Assembly: GCA_903892365.1 (NCBI GenBank)
Contig: CAITIF010000253.1
Coordinates: 1-11,764 of the forward strand
DNA: 11,764 nt
From: an uncultured Pirellula sp.
Lineage (GTDB): Bacteria > Planctomycetota > Planctomycetia > Pirellulales > Pirellulaceae
Direction: 5' to 3'
The notes below the pieces were generated by a model. That model had not been told where the DNA came from. It saw only the letters and a program-made list of their open reading frames with translations, and did not search any database. The position numbers were made by a program, and so were the translations under genes. This document shows, piece after piece, positions 8,937 through 11,764 of the stretch (its first letter is position 1; every line of letters starts with the position of its first letter).

Positions 8937-8948
8937 ATGGAATTCCAT
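8937..8948. promoter_or_regulatory. 12-bp perfect palindrome in the divergent intergenic region
   Basis: ATGGAATTCCAT is a perfect palindrome about 16 bp from the larger 24-bp palindrome and near the middle of the 139-bp spacer. It overlaps a second 10-bp palindrome, TTCCATGGAA (8933-8942). It may be an additional protein-binding site, but short palindromes also arise by chance. Confidence 0.35.
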
Positions 8949-8963
8949 TGCGGAAACGGAGCT

Positions 8964-8987
8964 AACTTGTAGGATATCCCACAAGTT
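8964..8987. promoter_or_regulatory. Candidate GntR operator, 24-bp near-perfect palindrome
   Basis: AACTTGT and ACAAGTT are exact inverted arms flanking a central GGATATCC, itself a palindrome. Only one symmetric pair (8971/8980) mismatches in 24 bp. GntR regulators of the FadR type bind short palindromes as dimers and often sit next to their operator. This site ends 24 bp before the GntR start and lies 91 bp from the divergent metallohydrolase ATG, so it could control both directions. A poor -35/-10 pair for the plus strand (TTGCGG at 8948, TAGGAT at 8970) would overlap it, but I do not rely on that. I saw no second copy in the other intergenic gaps. Confidence 0.65.
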
Positions 8988-8997
8988 GACGTTCTGA

Positions 8998-9004
8998 AAG
9001 GGAG
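8998..9004 (+). promoter_or_regulatory. Ribosome binding site of the GntR regulator gene
   Basis: AAGGGAG lies seven bases before the ATG at 9012, supporting that start. It begins only 11 bp after the candidate operator, so a bound regulator could also hinder expression here. Confidence 0.7.
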
Positions 9005-9011
9005 ACGGAGC

Positions 9012-9725
9012 ATGCAAACAGCAAAAGTGGTTGGCAAAGGCCGGCCGTTGTTGGTGGACCAAGTGATGGGTTTGTTGTCCGATTACATACAAAGGGAAAG
9101 GCTCCGTCCTGGAGATCGGTTGCCGAGCGAAGCGGACTTGGCGGAGCGAATGCAATGCAGCCGTAACGTTCTGCGTGAGGCCGTGGGGCGCATGACATCG
9201 TTAGGCTTGGTGGACGTTCGGCGGGGCAGTGGCATGTTTGTTGGAACGACAGACTCCGTTCGTTCTTGTGCGTTGTTGCTGCGATCTTCGTTAGCGATTT
9301 CCGTGAACGACTTGGTGGAGTTTACGGAGTTTCGGCGTGCTCTGGAGGGTTACGCCGCCCGCCAAGCTACCTCGAAAGCAACGGATGGTGAGCTTTCGGA
9401 ACTCGACGCGATGGCAACGGCGATCGACGATCCGGACATAACGCGAGAAGAGAGTTTGAAGCGTGACTCCGCATTTCACTTAAGACTTATGGAGATCGGC
9501 GGGAATCGTTTGATGGCAACTATTCTGGAATCGCTGCTCGACTTCATGCAAGCGTCGATGGATTCGACTACGGCTACACCTCGCGATATCGATACCAGTC
9601 GTCAGCTACATGCGGCGATTATGGATGGCTTATTAAAACGCGATCCGATTGCGGCCGAAAATGCCATGGAATTCAATCGCCAGCATACGATCAACAGCTT
9701 AAGTCGTCCTGCGAAATCCCAGTAA
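9012..9725 (+). CDS. GntR-family transcriptional regulator, FadR subfamily (FCD domain)
   Basis: This 237-residue dimeric DNA-binding regulator responds to a small ligand. The N-terminal winged helix-turn-helix (about 12-78) has the classic GntR string: RPGDRLPSEADLAE (32-45), then SRNVLREAVGRM (50-61), and the wing GLVDVRRGSGMFV (65-77). The C-terminal all-helical FCD effector domain (about 100-230) keeps the four residues that usually bind metal: D152 and H156 (DSAFH), H200 and H225. It is therefore probably a metal-containing sensor, typically of carboxylic or sugar acids in this family. It is transcribed away from the metallohydrolase operon across a 139-bp spacer with a strong palindrome, so local repression of both is likely. 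The SGNH hydrolase gene follows 52 nt downstream on the same strand. The family assignment is very secure; the ligand is unknown. Confidence 0.95.
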   Translation: MQTAKVVGKGRPLLVDQVMGLLSDYIQRERLRPGDRLPSEADLAERMQCSRNVLREAVGRMTSLGLVDVRRGSGMFVGTTDSVRSCALLLRSSLAISVNDLVEFTEFRRALEGYAARQATSKATDGELSELDAMATAIDDPDITREESLKRDSAFHLRLMEIGGNRLMATILESLLDFMQASMDSTTATPRDIDTSRQLHAAIMDGLLKRDPIAAENAMEFNRQHTINSLSRPAKSQ

Positions 9726-9777
9726 ATTTTTAGTCTATGTCCCACCACCTCTCACCACCCATCGACAGGCAACTTTC

Positions 9778-11085
9778 ATGACGATTCGACGCCGTGAATT
9801 TCTAGCATCCATTTCGGCTGCGGTTGCAGCATCGGCTGCCTTGGCTCGCCAGGGGAACACCCATGAGGCTTTACGATCTTTTTTGCAACCGCATGTGCTG
9901 CAGCGAAGTTCGCTAGACCAGTTCCTGGATCCCAAGGCTCAGGTGTGGGCCCGGTTTGATCCTGAGCTTGGATACTTGCTCCGGAATGCATTCGTTCGCG
10001 ATGGCGTCGATGGGTGCCACACGTTAGCTCGTTATCAGGAGACTGGCCAACGTCAGCAAGTCAATTTCCAGGATCAGCCCTGTCGAATACACACTTATGG
10101 CGACAGCTTTACCCAAGGGCATCAGGTCAGCGATGGCGAAACGTGGCAGGAGATATTGGCGGCACACTTTTGCGAACCGATAAAAAACTTTGGTGTTGGT
10201 GGCTTCGGTGTTTACCAAGCCTATCGCCGGCTGCTTCGGAGCGAAGCAACCGAACAATCGGCCAAGTACATCCTCTTCAATATCTGGGGGGATGATCACC
10301 TTCGGAGCGTTTATGCATGGCGATGGTTGGCCTTCCCTGACAATGCCCTTGCGTCGATGTCAGGAACTATGTTCCATGCCAATCCATGGGTCCATGCCCG
10401 TCTAGACGACCAAGGCGAATTACTGGATCGCGATAGCTTATGCCCGACAGAGGCCTCCCTTTATCAGTTGTGCGATCTCGATTTTCTGGTCGAAACATTC
10501 CGAGACGACGAGATTGCACACCTGTTGTTCGCTCAACGTACAGGTTCGATTCTCGATATCGAGACACTTGAAAAAGTAGCCGCCAAGTGCCAACGAAATA
10601 TGCCTGACTTTTTCACGGCCAATGCAATTAAGGCCAGTGCAACGCAATTGCTCCATGCTTATGCAGTGCGCGTTGGTATGCTGATCATGGATCGTTTGCA
10701 GGCGCACTGTAAGCAGAACAATCAGGAGCTGATGGTCTTGCTGAGCTATCCAGTTGGGTCTGTTTGGCATGCCTGTAATCGAAGTCCCGCGGACGATCCA
10801 GACAACACGGATTGGCATCCGCAGGTTTTTAAGGATCATTTGAAGGAACGAGGAATTCCGCTGGTAGACAGTCTGCCGGCTCACGTTGCCGAATACGACA
10901 CATTTAAACTCAGCGCCAAGCAGTATGTCGATCGTTACTACATTGGGCACTACAATCCGCAAGGAAATCATTTCTTTGCGTACGCCAACAAGGAATCGAT
11001 CCGTAACTGGCTGAACCCACCACCGCCCGCATACAGAAACGATCAAGAGCCATTGATTCGGTTCAAAGGCTATCTTCCGGGGTGA
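9778..11085 (+). CDS. Tat-exported SGNH/GDSL-like hydrolase
   Basis: This 435-residue protein begins MTIRRREFLAS and continues with an Ala-rich hydrophobic stretch to about residue 24, a typical twin-arginine signal, so it should be exported folded. SGNH hydrolases are serine esterases or acetyl-esterases. Block I is clear: HTYGDSFTQG (105-114, nucleophile Ser110). Block II is NFGVGGFGVYQ (137-147) and block III is probably FNIWGDDH (167-174), with Asp where Asn is usual. Block V is GHYNPQGNH (390-398), with catalytic His391, but the Asp normally three residues earlier is Tyr388; Asp385 is nearby. The protein is longer than simple SGNH enzymes, with an insertion between blocks III and V. It starts 52 nt after the GntR stop, with only a weak AGG upstream, and is followed by a terminator at 11113. 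It is likely cotranscribed with the regulator. The fold call is good; activity and substrate are uncertain. Confidence 0.85.
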   Translation: MTIRRREFLASISAAVAASAALARQGNTHEALRSFLQPHVLQRSSLDQFLDPKAQVWARFDPELGYLLRNAFVRDGVDGCHTLARYQETGQRQQVNFQDQPCRIHTYGDSFTQGHQVSDGETWQEILAAHFCEPIKNFGVGGFGVYQAYRRLLRSEATEQSAKYILFNIWGDDHLRSVYAWRWLAFPDNALASMSGTMFHANPWVHARLDDQGELLDRDSLCPTEASLYQLCDLDFLVETFRDDEIAHLLFAQRTGSILDIETLEKVAAKCQRNMPDFFTANAIKASATQLLHAYAVRVGMLIMDRLQAHCKQNNQELMVLLSYPVGSVWHACNRSPADDPDNTDWHPQVFKDHLKERGIPLVDSLPAHVAEYDTFKLSAKQYVDRYYIGHYNPQGNHFFAYANKESIRNWLNPPPPAYRNDQEPLIRFKGYLPG

Positions 11086-11112
11086 GCAGCATTAAGATTT
11101 CAGTGAGCGTTT

Positions 11113-11148
11113 GTCTCTCGAACCAGCCCATTTTCGACAGACTTTTTT
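11113..11148 (+). terminator. Rho-independent terminator after the SGNH hydrolase gene
   Basis: GTCTCTCGAA (11113-11122) pairs with TTCGACAGAC (11133-11142), with one C-C mismatch and a 10-nt loop. Six T follow directly (11143-11148). It starts 28 bases after the stop at 11085, the right place to end the GntR-SGNH transcript. Confidence 0.65.
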
Positions 11149-11161
11149 AGGAAGAAGAAAA

Positions 11162-11191
11162 GCGACGTTCGGGCTCGCCCCAGAATGTCGC
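11162..11191 (-). terminator. Strong hairpin, terminator-like on the minus strand
   Basis: GCGACGTTC (11162-11170) pairs with GAATGTCGC (11183-11191), with one G-U pair when read as plus-strand RNA. An inner GGG/CCC pairing closes a CTCG tetraloop, with a CA bulge. On the minus strand the hairpin is followed by TTTTCTTCTTC, a pyrimidine tract suited to termination; on the plus strand no T-run follows. No minus-strand gene is seen immediately to its right within the window, so its use is unclear. It may shield the cluster from antisense transcription. Confidence 0.45.
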
Positions 11192-11300
11192 AAATGGTTT
11201 GGAGTGCTAGTTGCATGCGCTAATAGACCGAGCTACGTTGCCTTTTGGCCTCGGCCGCTGCAAACTTGATCCGCCAGAAATCTTCTCACGCTTACGTCTG

Positions 11301-11764
11301 ATGCAAACCTGGATCGCTCTATTCCGCGGAATCAATGTCGGCGGCCGAAACAAGATGCCGATGGCGGTTCTTGCTAGGACGCTCGAATCTGTAGGCTGCC
11401 TTTCCGTACGTACTTACATTCAGAGTGGCAATGTTGTCTTTGTGTCTTCTTTGAGATCCATGACTATCCTCACTAAAAGACTTGAAGACGCTACCGAGGC
11501 TCAGTTTGGTTTTCGACCAAATATTTTTCTCCTGAAGGATACTGATTTTCGCTCTGCTATAGCTAATAACCCGTTCGCGGACGCGATACTCGAACCCAAG
11601 ACTCTCCACTTCTTCTTTCTCGATGCCAAACCGGCCCCGCCGAACATCAAAGGCATTGCTGAACTTGCCATTCCGTCTGAACGCTTCCAGTTGATTGAAG
11701 CTGTGTTCTACTTGCACACCCCCGATGGCTTTGGCCACTCGAAACTCGCAGCAGGTCTCGAACG
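11301..11764 (+). CDS. DUF1697-family protein, 3' end outside window
   Basis: The plus-strand frame is open from the ATG at 11301 to the right edge, giving 154 codons. The N-terminus MQTWIALFRGINVGGRNKMP followed by RTYIQSGNVVF is the signature of DUF1697 proteins (usually about 170-185 residues), so roughly 85% of the gene is present. The family has no established biochemical function; it is cytoplasmic in appearance, with no signal peptide. No convincing Shine-Dalgarno is seen before the start, which is chosen because it matches the usual family N-terminus. It is separated from the SGNH gene by a terminator and a second hairpin and appears unrelated to the secreted-hydrolase cluster. Confidence 0.88.
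   Translation, partial: MQTWIALFRGINVGGRNKMPMAVLARTLESVGCLSVRTYIQSGNVVFVSSLRSMTILTKRLEDATEAQFGFRPNIFLLKDTDFRSAIANNPFADAILEPKTLHFFFLDAKPAPPNIKGIAELAIPSERFQLIEAVFYLHTPDGFGHSKLAAGLE

Noticed and set aside
10438..11046. A 202-codon minus-strand open frame.
   Set aside because: It is antisense to the SGNH hydrolase, which has the GDSFT and HYNPQGN motifs. No family features are seen in the antisense product.
11195..11300. Possible integron attC site or tRNA before the DUF1697 gene.
   Set aside because: No matching attC core sites and no cloverleaf or TΨC-like sequence could be found.
11319..11738. A 139-codon minus-strand open frame.
   Set aside because: It is antisense to the DUF1697 gene, whose plus-strand translation has the unmistakable RGINVGG and YIQSGNVVF motifs.

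Overview
The window looks like chromosomal DNA of a Planctomycetota bacterium, probably a Pirellulales-type lineage with roughly 50% GC. This rests on protein style, not on any marker gene. The signs are an oversized lipoprotein-like TolC with a glycine-rich insertion, secreted multidomain CehA/McbA-type metallohydrolases, and a Tat-exported SGNH hydrolase. There are no rRNA or tRNA genes, no CRISPR array and no insertion sequence that I can see.

Left part, minus strand (1-8872). Four genes read leftward. The first transcribed is a secreted 860-residue CehA/McbA-family (PHP-like) metallohydrolase (6290-8872). It overlaps by 17 nt a small lipoprotein (5722-6306), which overlaps by 4 nt (ATGA) a second, divergent 890-residue CehA/McbA-type protein (3053-5725). 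These three form a tight, translationally coupled operon. After a 210-nt gap comes a very large TolC-family outer-membrane protein that runs off the left edge (1-2842).

Middle (8873-9011). A 139-bp divergent intergenic region holds a near-perfect 24-bp palindrome (8964-8987), a 12-bp perfect palindrome (8937-8948) and an 11-bp direct repeat (8897-8919). It lies between the metallohydrolase operon and a FadR-type GntR regulator (9012-9725). The layout suggests that the regulator controls itself and the operon.

Right part, plus strand (9012-11764). The GntR gene is followed 52 nt later by a Tat-signal SGNH/GDSL-like hydrolase (9778-11085), which ends at a Rho-independent terminator (11113-11148). 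A second strong hairpin, oriented for the opposite strand, follows (11162-11191). A DUF1697-family gene then begins (11301) and runs off the right edge; it looks unrelated to the cluster.

The most notable observation is a domain of about 120 residues that appears in all three operon proteins in different architectures. It is near the N-terminus of the 860-residue enzyme, is essentially the whole mature lipoprotein, and is at the C-terminus of the 890-residue enzyme. Together with the divergent regulator and the SGNH hydrolase, this looks like an uncharacterised inducible envelope or extracellular hydrolase system. Its substrate cannot be read from the sequence.
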